DNA of 62,000 bases from Hydractinia symbiolongicarpus (taxonomy: Eukaryota > Cnidaria > Hydrozoa > Anthoathecata > Hydractiniidae). Position numbers and translations under genes: made by a program. Of this stretch, positions 44,726 through 54,089 are shown piece by piece; the first letter of the stretch is position 1, and every line of letters begins with the position of its first letter. The stretch spans positions 1,995,001-2,057,000 of the forward strand of contig NC_079888.1 of the NCBI RefSeq assembly GCF_029227915.1, in the 5' to 3' direction. The notes below the pieces were generated by a model that did no database searches, had not been told where the DNA came from, and saw nothing but the letters and a program-made list of their open reading frames with translations.

Positions 44726-45560
44726 TACCTCAGCTCTTCTAAAAAAAAAAAAAATATGACTCGTGACTGTTAATAAGGCGGTCATCACAGAAAATTACTG
44801 CTCTATCGTTGCAATGTATCCACCTGTGAACCATTTGGCCGAAGGCTATGGTTGTGTAGTGACCATTATTTAATTTGCCGCAATGGTTGATAGTTGCCCT
44901 TAATTAAAAATTGTTACGAAATTTCACTTCTCCATCTACGGTAAAAGGTATGGAAAGGGTACCAGGGTAAGCAGTAATACGAGAGGCAATTTTTGACACA
45001 AGGTTGTTGGCACTGGCAAAACGTTTTAGCTGTAAAATGAGATGGAAAACCGCACGACACTACCTCTTTTTCAACTATGCATTGGTGTGTGACAACTCCT
45101 CGCTTTTAAAGAAATTATCTAAGGAAGATTGTAACGTAGGGTGCAGAGAAAGTTGGATGCATGGTGCTATAACTTCTGAGGAGCTGGTAATATGACATGA
45201 ATTGCAAGTGGTTGATGTGTTGATGCCAATACTAAAAAGAGTTCCTAGAAATGGAAAGTCTAAAGACAGACCAGGTAGGAGATATTCAAGAACTTCGGGG
45301 ACGTCGTGTTGAGCAAGGATATTAAAGGCACTTCCCTTCGCAGCTGAGATATGATGATAGCACGCAAAAAATGGGTGGGAACAACTGGACTAACTTTGAG
45401 GTTGTTTTGCTGAGAGAAATGGCTTCTTTAACTTTTGGAAGGTTATAAAAACATTGTAAGATGGAGTTTGCATAACATGTGTTTCCCAAGTTTTTTAGAC
45501 CGCTATTCCTAAACGCAGGGTTAAATGGTAATGCGACTGTTGTTTTGGAAGACCTTGGAG
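44726..45560 (-). pseudogene. USP deubiquitinase of copy D
   Basis: All USP landmarks in order in about 255 codons: Cys box 'GLKNLGNTCYANSILQCF' (catalytic Cys), 'LAQHDVPEVLEYLL', a zinc-type 'CNSCH', 'HLILQLKRF', the His box 'HCGKLNNGHYTTIAFG' (catalytic His), and 'WIHCNDRAVIF' (Asn/Asp). This is close to a minimal USP core; cellular USPs have about 350 residues. It would remove ubiquitin. Stops interrupt near 44905 and 45080, and a frameshift follows the Cys box near 45350. Confidence 0.85.
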
Positions 45561-46368
45561 CAAGTTTTTCGGGTTTTTTGATTTTACAAGATTTTGTGTG
45601 ACTTGTGGAAGATTTCTCAGGGGTTTTTGATTTCTTACATTCCATATTTGTAACAGAAGAAACTTCAGGAATGATTGGGGCCTTTTCAGGCTCAAACCAA
45701 GTGGTAGAATTTCGAGACATCCAGATGTAAAAAGAAGCACTCATGGAGGTAAAAGTTAGGGATTTTAATAGGAAACATAAAGGCTTGTTAGGGAAACCAA
45801 GGCGACGAAAACCAGTCCTTACTGATTCTGAACAGGAACCCCTTGCACCCACCTCATTGGCAAAGAAATGCACGATCCTTCCATTGTTTTTCATAGCATT
45901 ACAAAGTGAAGAATATTTGTTAAGCTATCGTTTGTGCCAATATTCCGTGTTCTCTTCACATGGACAAGTCAGTTCTACCATAATTACAGTTTTGGAAGAA
46001 CTGGATATTAATAACACGTCTGGGCGTAGTTGTGTTATTGCAATGTATGGTGGCACAACTAAAACGGAATCTAAATCTGACAGTATTTTCCAATCAGAAG
46101 CAAAGTCAAGAAGGCCTGGACACTTTGTATGCCTCTTCTTAGAAGGTGATTGACCAGCCGGAATGAAGTTAATTTTGTTGCACTTGGAAACCTTAAGAGG
46201 TTCATATGATATCAAAAACTCTTTTAACGCTTTAACCAAAACTATTAAAACCGAGTCATGACGGTATGCGTATCTACCCTGCGTAAGGGAGGTCCTACAG
46301 GCACCCAATATATGAGAGACATTTGAGGATGGTTTCTTGCACAGAATGCAACTTTTGTCTTTCTCAAT
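45561..46368 (-). pseudogene. Knuckle, R2-like endonuclease and linker of copy D
   Basis: The knuckle 'CILCKKP...HILGAC' (CX2CX8HX4C) is followed by 'GRYAYRHDSVL'. The endonuclease has 'RPDVLLISS' (PD), 'VIMVELTCPCEEN' (E), then after a frame change the Lys region, and 'FFANEVGARGSCSES'. A Lys/Ser/Pro linker ('KSKTPEKSSTSHTKSCKIKK') of about 70 residues connects in the same frame (45322-45894) to the USP Cys box. In R2-type LINEs this nuclease nicks the target DNA for primed reverse transcription; the same role is inferred. Confidence 0.85.
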
Positions 46369-46408
46369 TTCCCATCCCTTGGTGTACCTTCCCATCCCTT
46401 GGTGTACT
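46369..46408. repeat. 20-bp tandem duplication at LINE insertion
   Basis: TTCCCATCCCTTGGTGTACC twice in a row (46369-46388 and, with one change, 46389-46408), directly before the inserted plus-strand LINE. Confidence 0.8.
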
Positions 46409-47222
46409 TACCGAACCATCATTGAATTTGAGCAGCAACTTTGATTTAACGTATCAAAAAGCTTCCGGTAGATTACGTTTACTATATCGCATTCGACCGC
46501 TGATTACAGATAAAGCTGCATTGGCAATTTTTCAAACAATGATTCAACCAGTATTAACATATTGCGGATTTTTTCACCTTAAGAATTCTCAGACACAACT
46601 ACTTAAACTCCAATCTTTACATAGACGAGCAACTTCAATTATTGGAAATCAATTCTTGACACCACCTGATACTGTCAATATGATAGAAATGCGAGCTTGT
46701 GATTTCATTCGCCGTTGCTTGGACGATGTGTGTGAAAATTTTAAAAATTACTTCACAAAAAAAAACCACACAAGAAACACACGTAACAACAGAAATAGCT
46801 TGAAATTACCTAATCTTCGTTTGGAATATGCTCGTGGATCTTTCTGTTACACTGGAGCAAATATTTACAATACACTCCCGTTGGACATTAGAAAATGTGA
46901 ATCATACAATATTTTTAAGTCGCAACTGAGAGAATATTATCTGCGTATTTAGTCCTGGCTTTTTGTTTGTTTTTTGTTTTTCGTCTTGATCAACTCATTT
47001 TCTAGTGTGGTATTTTGATTTTTAGCCTTTTGTCTGTGTGTTTTTTGCAGTTTATATATTTTATACTCACCGTTTTTATTGTACATTTACATTTTCTTGT
47101 TTTATTGTTACTAATATTTTTTTTATCCTATTTATTCCAAGGACCCATGTTGATAACAGACTTTATAATGTCTGAAATGGCCATCCTTGTAAAACATTCG
47201 TGAAATAAATAAATAAATAAAA
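46409..47222 (+). mobile_element. Inserted CR1-like LINE 3' fragment
   Basis: A plus-strand RT C-terminal region ('FDLTYQKASGRLRLLYRIRP', 'MIQPVLTYCGFF', 'KLQSLHRRATSIIG', 'YTGANIYNTLPLDIRK') to a stop at 46952, then a 250-bp 3' UTR and an (AATA)n tail ending at about 47222. It splits copy D between 'LPSPTNLVR' and the knuckle. 5'-truncated, as usual for LINE insertions. Confidence 0.85.
46410..46952 (+). pseudogene. LINE RT C-terminal fragment
   Basis: The coding part of the inserted LINE, about 180 residues, open, without the catalytic RT motifs because of 5' truncation. Confidence 0.8.
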
Positions 47223-49620
47223 CCTCACAAGATTGGTTGGAGAGGGAAGGGTGTCGTAGGTTGCCTCTATACAAAAGGAAGTTAGACATTGTGGCAGTGA
47301 AAGAATTGTTCTCCAAGATAAATCATTTTTAACAAAAGAGCACCATTTTGTCCCATTGCCTTGCAAATGCAACTGTACAGCTCTGTCATGGTAAATATCT
47401 TCTTCATTTTCTTCAATGAAGCTTTCGGTAAGCATAAGTGTCTTTTGGTGGTATATTTTTGTGGTCTAAGAGCCCAAAGCCAGCTCGACCAGTCCGATGC
47501 AAACCTAAAATCCTTTTGAAATTGAGCTAACTATCCGCCGAAAGAACTGCCTCACTAACTTTCCAATTTCCAGCTTTTAAATCTGGAACGCACTTAGACA
47601 CCAAGGGTCGACAGAATCTCTTAGTAACAGATGTCCACTGATTTTGGCAGATTTGAAAACAGATGCAAGACTTTTCAGGGGAAGAGGACAAGGCGATGTC
47701 GAGGAATATAAGGAAATATTGGAAATTAAATGATGTAGTTTTAACCATTTCCTAATGAAAACAGAAAATCTTTGCTCTAGTTTTGTGATAGTAGATAGAG
47801 AAACTTCATAAATTAATAATGGCCAGCGGATTCTGGGAATAAACAGATGGTGTAAAAACCAAATCTTATGGACCCCGTTATGAAAGGACCTGTCTATAGC
47901 CATAAGTTTGTCTTCGGCATCATTTAGAAATTCTTGTATTGCAGCAGAATCAGACAAGGATGAGTTTATTGTTCTGCCTAAAAACCTAATTGGATTAGAA
48001 TGAATGGATGGAATTTTTTCGCTGCCAACTGTAAACGGTGAACTTTGGACGACTTTTCCCTTATCAATAACAATGCTGCGTGATTTAGAAGGCCTAAACG
48101 ACATGCCTACCCAATCAAGAGCTGTTGTACACCTGTTTAATAAATTTTGAGTACTTGGAATTGACGTGCACATTAAGAACATATCATCCATAAAAGCTTT
48201 TATTGGGGGTTGGTCTGGGACTTTGTTTTTATTACCTTCAGTATCAATAAGACGGGGGGTAACACACACATACTCAATAATAACGTTTATAGCTGCAAGA
48301 AATAGTATAATGGAAAGTGTAAAGCCGATAAAAATTCACCTAGTGTTGATACCAACTGGAAGGAGCAGAAGCCGAAAAAGACCTACTTCACAGGCTGTCG
48401 TAGTATAGCTGTATGAGCCTTATCCATGATTCTGGTACACCATAGCGTCTGAGAGCCATAAAAATCAGCTTGTGCGGAACTGAAGGGTGCGCATTAGCAA
48501 TATCAAGCCAAATGGCTGAAAGTGAAGAATGTTGTGCCTTCGCATTCTTAAGTGTGGACCAAACAATAGACATGTGTTCCCAGCAACCCGGAACTTTTTC
48601 CATACAACCTTTTTGAATGAAAGTATTAATGAAGTTGTTTTTCTTTATAATATGCGATTCTAACCGCTTGGAAATCAAACTAAAAAAGAGCTTTCCTTCA
48701 ACATTCAGAAGAGCTATGGGGCGAAAATCCTTTATGTTGGATGGACAAGGTGTGTTGTTTTTAGGTATATAAACTTCTGATGCAATTCTCCATTGCACAG
48801 GAATAAAAGACTTCTTTAGACAAGCTTGAAAAATGTTAAACAGAAACGATGCAATACGAGGACAATTCTTATACACTGTGTAAGGAATTTGGTTCAACCC
48901 AGGAGAAGAAGCATTTCTACGAGAATGTAGGACAGCTTGGAAATCCTTGAACTTTAGCTTGGAAGAATCGAAAGCTGAGACTAGATTTGGTGGTGAAGGC
49001 AATCCAGGGAGATCTGAAAGAGGTATATGGCATGAAGAATCGTTCAAGCTTGAATGTTTGTGTGAATCCATTTCGTCCTGAGCAACTTCAAGTTTTATTG
49101 AACATTTAGGATCTAAAATATTTTTTCCAGCCTGATAAGAATTCTTAGAGAAAGCCCGGTGGCTCGAGATTTTCCAACCGGCCTCGAGATTTTCCAACGT
49201 CTTTTTCTATTCTGCGCACCTCTGCGACGAAACCTTAACTTGGCCATTATATCATCTAAAAGGTTTTGCATGTTGCTTTTCTCAACTGGGTCAGATGTGC
49301 TCTTAAGAGTTCGGAGTAGATTGTTCTTCTCGTTCACCAAACTGATGCTGGGTAAAGGTCTACTGTTCAAATCTGATAGGTTGTGCTGGGGAAGTGACCT
49401 TACACCAAACAGGTGAGACGCATGGAAGTAAATTGTTGATTCCAACAGCTCCACTTTTTTGACAATGGGTAAGAGCTTAGAATATTGTGGAAAACTGCAT
49501 CATCAAGGGAATTCCACAATTTTGTGTCAATTGACTTCGGCAAAGCAATAGGTTGTTTCCATTTCATAGTGCTAAGATGGTCAAGTTCTGTTGATTGCTG
49601 AGAAAGAACACTGTGGGAGT
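47223..49620 (-). pseudogene. Pre-RT, RT and RT-distal region of copy D
   Basis: From the upstream end: pre-RT ('LPKSIDTKLWNSL', 'LSDLNSRPLPSISLV', basic 'RFRRRGAQNRKRRW'), then RT blocks 'RRNASSPGLNQIPYTVYK', 'VYIPKNNTPCPSNIKDFRPI', 'FIQKGCMEKVPGCWEH', 'AIWLDIANAHPSVPH' (catalytic Asp), 'PIKAFMDDMFLM' (FMDD; catalytic Asp pair) and 'MSFRPSKSRSIVI'. The RT-distal part has 'RFLGRTINSSLSD', 'LLKSLASVFKSAKISGHLLL' and 'WCSFVKNDLSWRTIL'. The QG/PLSP-equivalent block lies in a disturbed stretch near 48300. The style is that of the R2/NeSL group rather than APE-type LINEs. Confidence 0.85.
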
Positions 49621-50630
49621 TATCCGGTTAGCTTTCAGCAGCCGAGACTTTTCAGTGGAATCAACAGCTAGCACCCTTGACTTACGAGGATAAAAACTCA
49701 TGCCAGCCCATTTTAAAGCAGTGAAGCACCTGGAAGGAGGCTTTACGCTCCACAGACAGAAGATGACATTAGGTTGATATCATCCATAAAAGCTCTGACT
49801 AAAGAAAGGGGCAAGTTTTTAGTAGTAATATAATTTGGGGCCAGTGCCGCAATAGTGTATTCAAGATTAATGTTTATACAAGCAAGAAACAAAATGATGG
49901 AAAGAGTGCAACCTGCAAAAATACCTTGCATATGCTTGTACCAGTTGTCTGCAATATCCAGCCATATATTTGCAAGGTGTGATTTTTTAGCCCGGGCCTC
50001 TTTAAGTCCAGACCAAACCATGGTCAAGTGTTCCCAGCATCCTGGAACTTTTTCCATACAACCCTTCCGAACAGAAGTGTTAATGAATTTGTTATTATGT
50101 ATATGTAAGCTTCTAATCGCCTTGATACAAGGCCAAATAAAAACTTGCTTTCGACATATAATAATGCAATAGATCGAAAGTCTTAATATTAGACTCCATA
50201 GGAGTTTTTGATTTGGGAATATAAACTTCACGAGCACAACGCCATTGAATCCGGACAACACAATTTTTGAAACAAGACTTAAAAACCTAAAACAAAACAG
50301 TATTTACTTTATAACATTTTTTATAAACTTTATAAGGTATCCCATTGATACCTGGGGATGAGCCATTTCGCCGAGGGACAAGAACTTTCATAAAATCTTC
50401 ATATTTAAAGAGAGAAACTGGAAATGATTTCAAAAGGGGTGGAGTGGATGATAACCCATCTAGATTACCTAAAGGTACATCATACAATTTGTCTTTAACT
50501 GATTCAAGTTTGAAGTTATCCAGCGTTTCTTGTTCCACCCTTAAAACTGATTTGCACTTAGGGTCAAGAAGATCGTTTCCTGCTTTGCATGGATTGTTTT
50601 TAAAGGCGGTCTGGGCTTTTTTGAATTGAT
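49621..50630 (-). pseudogene. USP-LINE copy E, RT fragment
   Basis: Minus strand: 'KNNPCKAGNDLLDPKCK', 'RRNGSSPGINGIPYKVYKK' (50287-50538), then 'KFINTSVRKGCMEKVPGCWEH', 'NIWLDIAD', 'GIFAGCTLSIILFLAC' (the G-x-x-LS block), 'RAFMDDINLMSSS' (FMDD) and 'KWAGMSFYPRKS'. It clearly matches copy D and supplies the RT block missing there. It is cut at about 49621, where copy D begins, and at about 50630, where a plus-strand LINE begins. Confidence 0.83.
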
Positions 50631-51650
50631 GGCGTTTTTATCTAGACCTTTCAGCTCGCTTAGTAGGACGTCAACAATTTGTATCTTTAAATGGAGCTAG
50701 ATCAGCAAATATTTTTACCAGACATGGTGTCCCTTAAGGCTCTGTTCTAGGACCACTTTTATTTTTAATTTATATAAACGACTTGAATTGTGTAATTAAC
50801 TATTCTATGGTACACCACTTTGCTGATGATACAAACCTCCTGCATTTCAGTGACTCTTTGAAAGAACTGGCCAAACAAATAAATTTAGACCTCAAGCTTT
50901 TCTGCTATTGGCTGAATGCTAATAAGACTTCTCTTAACGCTAGCAAGACATTATATTTAAACATGCACATAAACCTCTTAATTATGATTTTAGGCTTCTC
51001 ATCAATGGTGAAAGGCTTATGCCTAGTGATTCTATTAAATATCTTGTTGTTCTGTTACATTCTGATTTAATCTGGAAGACTCAGATCAATAATACTGTTG
51101 CCAAGCTCAAGAGGGATAATAAAGATGGGATTAAGAGTAACATAGCACGTAGTGCGATGACAAAACTTGTCTTTAGACGATTTTAGCTAAACTTCGTCAT
51201 TTTGTGCCTCAAAATGTCCTTATCCTAGTCTACTATGCCATTTTTCATTCCCACCTGCAATATTGTAATCAAATTTAGGGTCAACCAAACAGTCTTGATG
51301 TTAATCGTATTGCTGTGTTACAAAAGTTTGCTATCAGACTAATGACTTTTGAATCTCGAAGAGCATCATCTAGTATCATGTATGGCAATCTGGAAATCCT
51401 CAAATTCAATGATTTTGTCCAGTGTCAGAACATTCTGTTTTTGCATAAGCTCTTTCATGATAAAATGCCTGCTACTATCCAGAATACTTTTTGCGGTTGA
51501 CTTCAACCATGCCCGGAGCACTCATGCCGAAAAGGCTGACTTGATCAATCTTCCTACTGTCAATACCGCTTGTTTTGGTTAAAATTCTATTAGATTTAAC
51601 ACCATTATTTTCTGGAATAAGATACAGACATCAATGACTAAAATTATGAT
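50631..51650 (+). pseudogene. CR1-like LINE RT fragment
   Basis: Plus strand: 'VGRQQFVSLNGARS', 'RHGVP' then a stop where Gln is expected, 'GSVLGPLLFLIYINDLN', 'VHHFADDTNLLHFS' (catalytic pair), 'WLNANKTSLNASKT'. After frameshifts, 'NHARSTHAEKADLINLP' and 'NTIIFWNKIQ' form the C-terminus. 5'-truncated and decayed. It belongs to the common aquatic-animal CR1-like group. Confidence 0.85.
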
Positions 51651-51867
51651 TATGAGATAACAAAACAGCAAGCTGTAGTGATTCGACTAGCCTAATGACT
51701 CTTATTTTAAGTGGTAGTGGTTAAACCCTCTAAAGATCTCTATGCAAAGCAAGATCTCCCTTTTACAAGGATGGTCTGTACAACCAAGTTAATTAAAAAA
51801 GCAACCCTCTGGACAATACAAATATTGCAACAACAAAACAAAAAAACAACATATAGTGACATAAAAC

Positions 51868-51868
<1 letters not shown>

Positions 51869-51932
<64 letters not shown>
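51869..51932. repeat. (TA)n microsatellite, 64 bp
   Basis: Uninterrupted TA repeat directly at the 3' terminus of a USP-LINE UTR relic. Frames through it are artificial. Confidence 0.97.
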
Positions 51933-51935
<3 letters not shown>

Positions 51936-52195
51936 GCAAACAACTACCTATGCGCCAGGACTTGTGAACCTGGCTGTAGCTTTACACGTGTTACGGGATC
52001 CCAACACTCAGCCTTACACAGGTGATTGATGCTGAGGACCAGCCTTGGTCAGGACCAGCCTGAAGTTACTGGGGTGATATGCGTGCGCGTCAAACCACAA
52101 AGACATGAAAGAGAAATTTTACACCCTCTTGCAGAGCTTCTTACAAGAATAACTATGGGTACAGCAGGATCGGTAACCCTGTAGACCAAGTGACC
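51933..52195 (-). mobile_element. USP-LINE 3' UTR relic
   Basis: It matches the 3' UTR of copy C: CCAGGACTTGTGAACCTGGC and CTCAGCCTTACA at 51956-52020, TACTGGGGTGATA and CTCTTGCAGAGCTTCTTA at 52070-52145. No coding part remains. Confidence 0.65.
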
Positions 52196-52199
52196 AAAC

Positions 52200-52466
52200 T
52201 TGGCCTCCAGGTAACAAATTTTCCCTTTGTTCTTGCACGGTTCATTTATCTGGTAATTATATATGTTCGCGTCGTTTTGTGTGTCCTGTGCCGTCTATTG
52301 TACTCGTCCAAGGGTGGCCTTATCCTTGTCTTATCTCCTGCTATTATGTCAGGTCTCCCTTCAATAATATATTTTTTTTCTCTTCATATTACCAATTTAT
52401 TTAATTATTTGTACTGTAAAGCTATTTTTGATTAATAAAATTACCTTATCTTATCTTATCTTATCT
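52200..52466 (+). mobile_element. Probable LINE 3' UTR with (TTATC)n tail
   Basis: A non-coding stretch ending in four TTATC repeats (52443-52466) after AATAAAATTACC. This is a typical microsatellite tail of an APE-type LINE. The family is not identified. Confidence 0.45.
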
Positions 52467-53314
52467 ATTAAGCTGTAATTGAGTTTACACATCTGTTCCT
52501 GCATATTATCATTCGGTGGATGCTGCAAGGAAAACGATTCTTTTCAAATAAAAACTTAAAATCCAAACCATTTAAGCACACTAAAAAATTAATATGGCTT
52601 ATAAAATGTAAGTTGCTGGGTAAGTTCGTAAAAAAAGAATTACACTATGGCTAACTATTTAGTTAATTTTGGCATACCGTTATATATAAAACATATCAAA
52701 TCATTAGTTGTCAAAAATATATGATCAGTGCTGGTTACGACCTCATATACAGGTAAGTATTTTTTTACACTATATTTTTTATGCTGTACTTTTTTATCTT
52801 ATATTCTTCAAAATGAACTTCCAAGTAGATTATACTATTTTTTTATTTTTTAGGTTGAAGCCCAAAGACCCATGACATGCCTTCCCCTGGCGCGCTTCGT
52901 TAACTGGATTATTTCCTTTGTGTGGAAATAATTCATAAACTAAAAGTCAGGGCATAACAATTAAAGTTGGCGCTCAATGTTGTTGTCCCCTCTTTCTCAC
53001 TTTTATGGTTACCAAGACAACTAAATTCAGCTTATTCATTTTTACGATGCATCACACACCATACTGTGGAGGTAAGATCAGCTACGATTTGCAGTGGGTT
53101 TGGAATATGCTTAAGTTCTATGATCATGAAATATATCTGTTCTTAACCAAAAGCGTTCTTTCGCATCAGACATTTGGTAACTCATGGCTTTTTGTTTGTT
53201 TGTGTTCCTTTTTTTGTCTTTATATTGCTATTTGGTACCCTTCAATTACATAGAAAGATAAATATAGAAGTGGATTCTCCTACGAGAATTCAGCTAGTAT
53301 TTTGTAATTCCTAG
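52467..53314. other. Intergenic, nothing recognised
   Basis: AT-rich, no supported gene. An 82-codon frame at 53005-53253 has no recognisable motif. Confidence 0.5.
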
Positions 53315-53325
53315 ATGTATGAATT

Positions 53326-54089
53326 GTGCAGTCTAGTCTCCGTGACACCTCACAGACGGGAATTCGGATTAATGAGATATTGGCCGCAATACTTTTGCCT
53401 GCCAGATTGTTTGTCATTGGTGGAATTGAACTCCGCTCTAATGAAGGGACCACTCAAGGAGACCCAATTGGTATAGCAGTTTATGCTATGGGAATTACAC
53501 CACTCCTTAACATCATGTTGTCAACAATTGCTGATGTTCCAGATCAAATGTCAGCATTTGCGGACGATATTACATCAACAGGAAAATTGCAATCATTGAA
53601 GCAATGTTGGACCAATATTACAACAATCGGTCCACACTTTGGATACTTTCCCCAGCCAATGAAATCTTGGCAAATTTTAAAGGAGGAACACTTTGATCTT
53701 GCCAAAACAGTGTTTGAAGGCACAAATATACAAATATACAAAGATGGTGAGAGACATCTTGGCGCCGTTATTGGAAGTAAAACTGGTCAGATGAATTAAC
53801 CTTGCTGATACAGATTGCAGTCACCCAGCCACAGGCGGCATATGCATGTTATGTGAGTGGCCTTCGGCATCGTTACTCTTACTTCATTCGAACGATACCT
53901 CAGATTACCTCCAACCAATTGAAGATATTTTGAGACATCAATTTATACCAGCCATCACTGGTGGGAAAGTCATAAACGACACAGAAAGAGATCTTCTGTC
54001 CCTCCCGCCTCGGATGTGCGGACTTAATCTTAAAAATGTCTGTGAAATTGCACTGATCGAGCACGAGAATTCAAAGCAGTTTACATTTA
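53326..54089 (+). pseudogene. RT part of the split element
   Basis: 'LLPARLFVIGGIELRS', 'NEGTTQGDPIGIAVYAMGI' (QGDP block), 'MSAFADDITSTGKL' (catalytic Asp pair), 'GPHFGYFPQPMKSW' and 'GERHLGAVIGS'. After a frameshift near 53800 comes 'ILRHQFIPAITGGKVINDTE' and 'SLPPRMCGLNLKN'. The N-terminal RT motifs are lost. Widespread in cnidarian and sponge genomes. Confidence 0.8.

Larger units (their letters stand above)
44152..49620 (-). mobile_element. USP-LINE copy D, most complete copy
   Basis: About 4.6 kb of retrotransposon plus a 0.8-kb insertion (46409-47222). Order on the minus strand: pre-RT region, RT, RT-distal region, knuckle, R2-like endonuclease, linker, USP, 3' UTR with tandem 70-bp modules, and a defined 3' terminus shared with copy F. 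The 5' UTR and first codons are not identified. Frameshifts and stops are scattered, so the copy is dead, but every domain is represented. Confidence 0.88.

Noticed and set aside
51711-52025. Frames on both strands across 51869-51932
   Set aside because: Same reason: TA microsatellite translation joined to unrelated UTR sequence.
53005-53253. 82-codon plus-strand frame
   Set aside because: No motif, no conserved neighbour, in unassigned AT-rich sequence.
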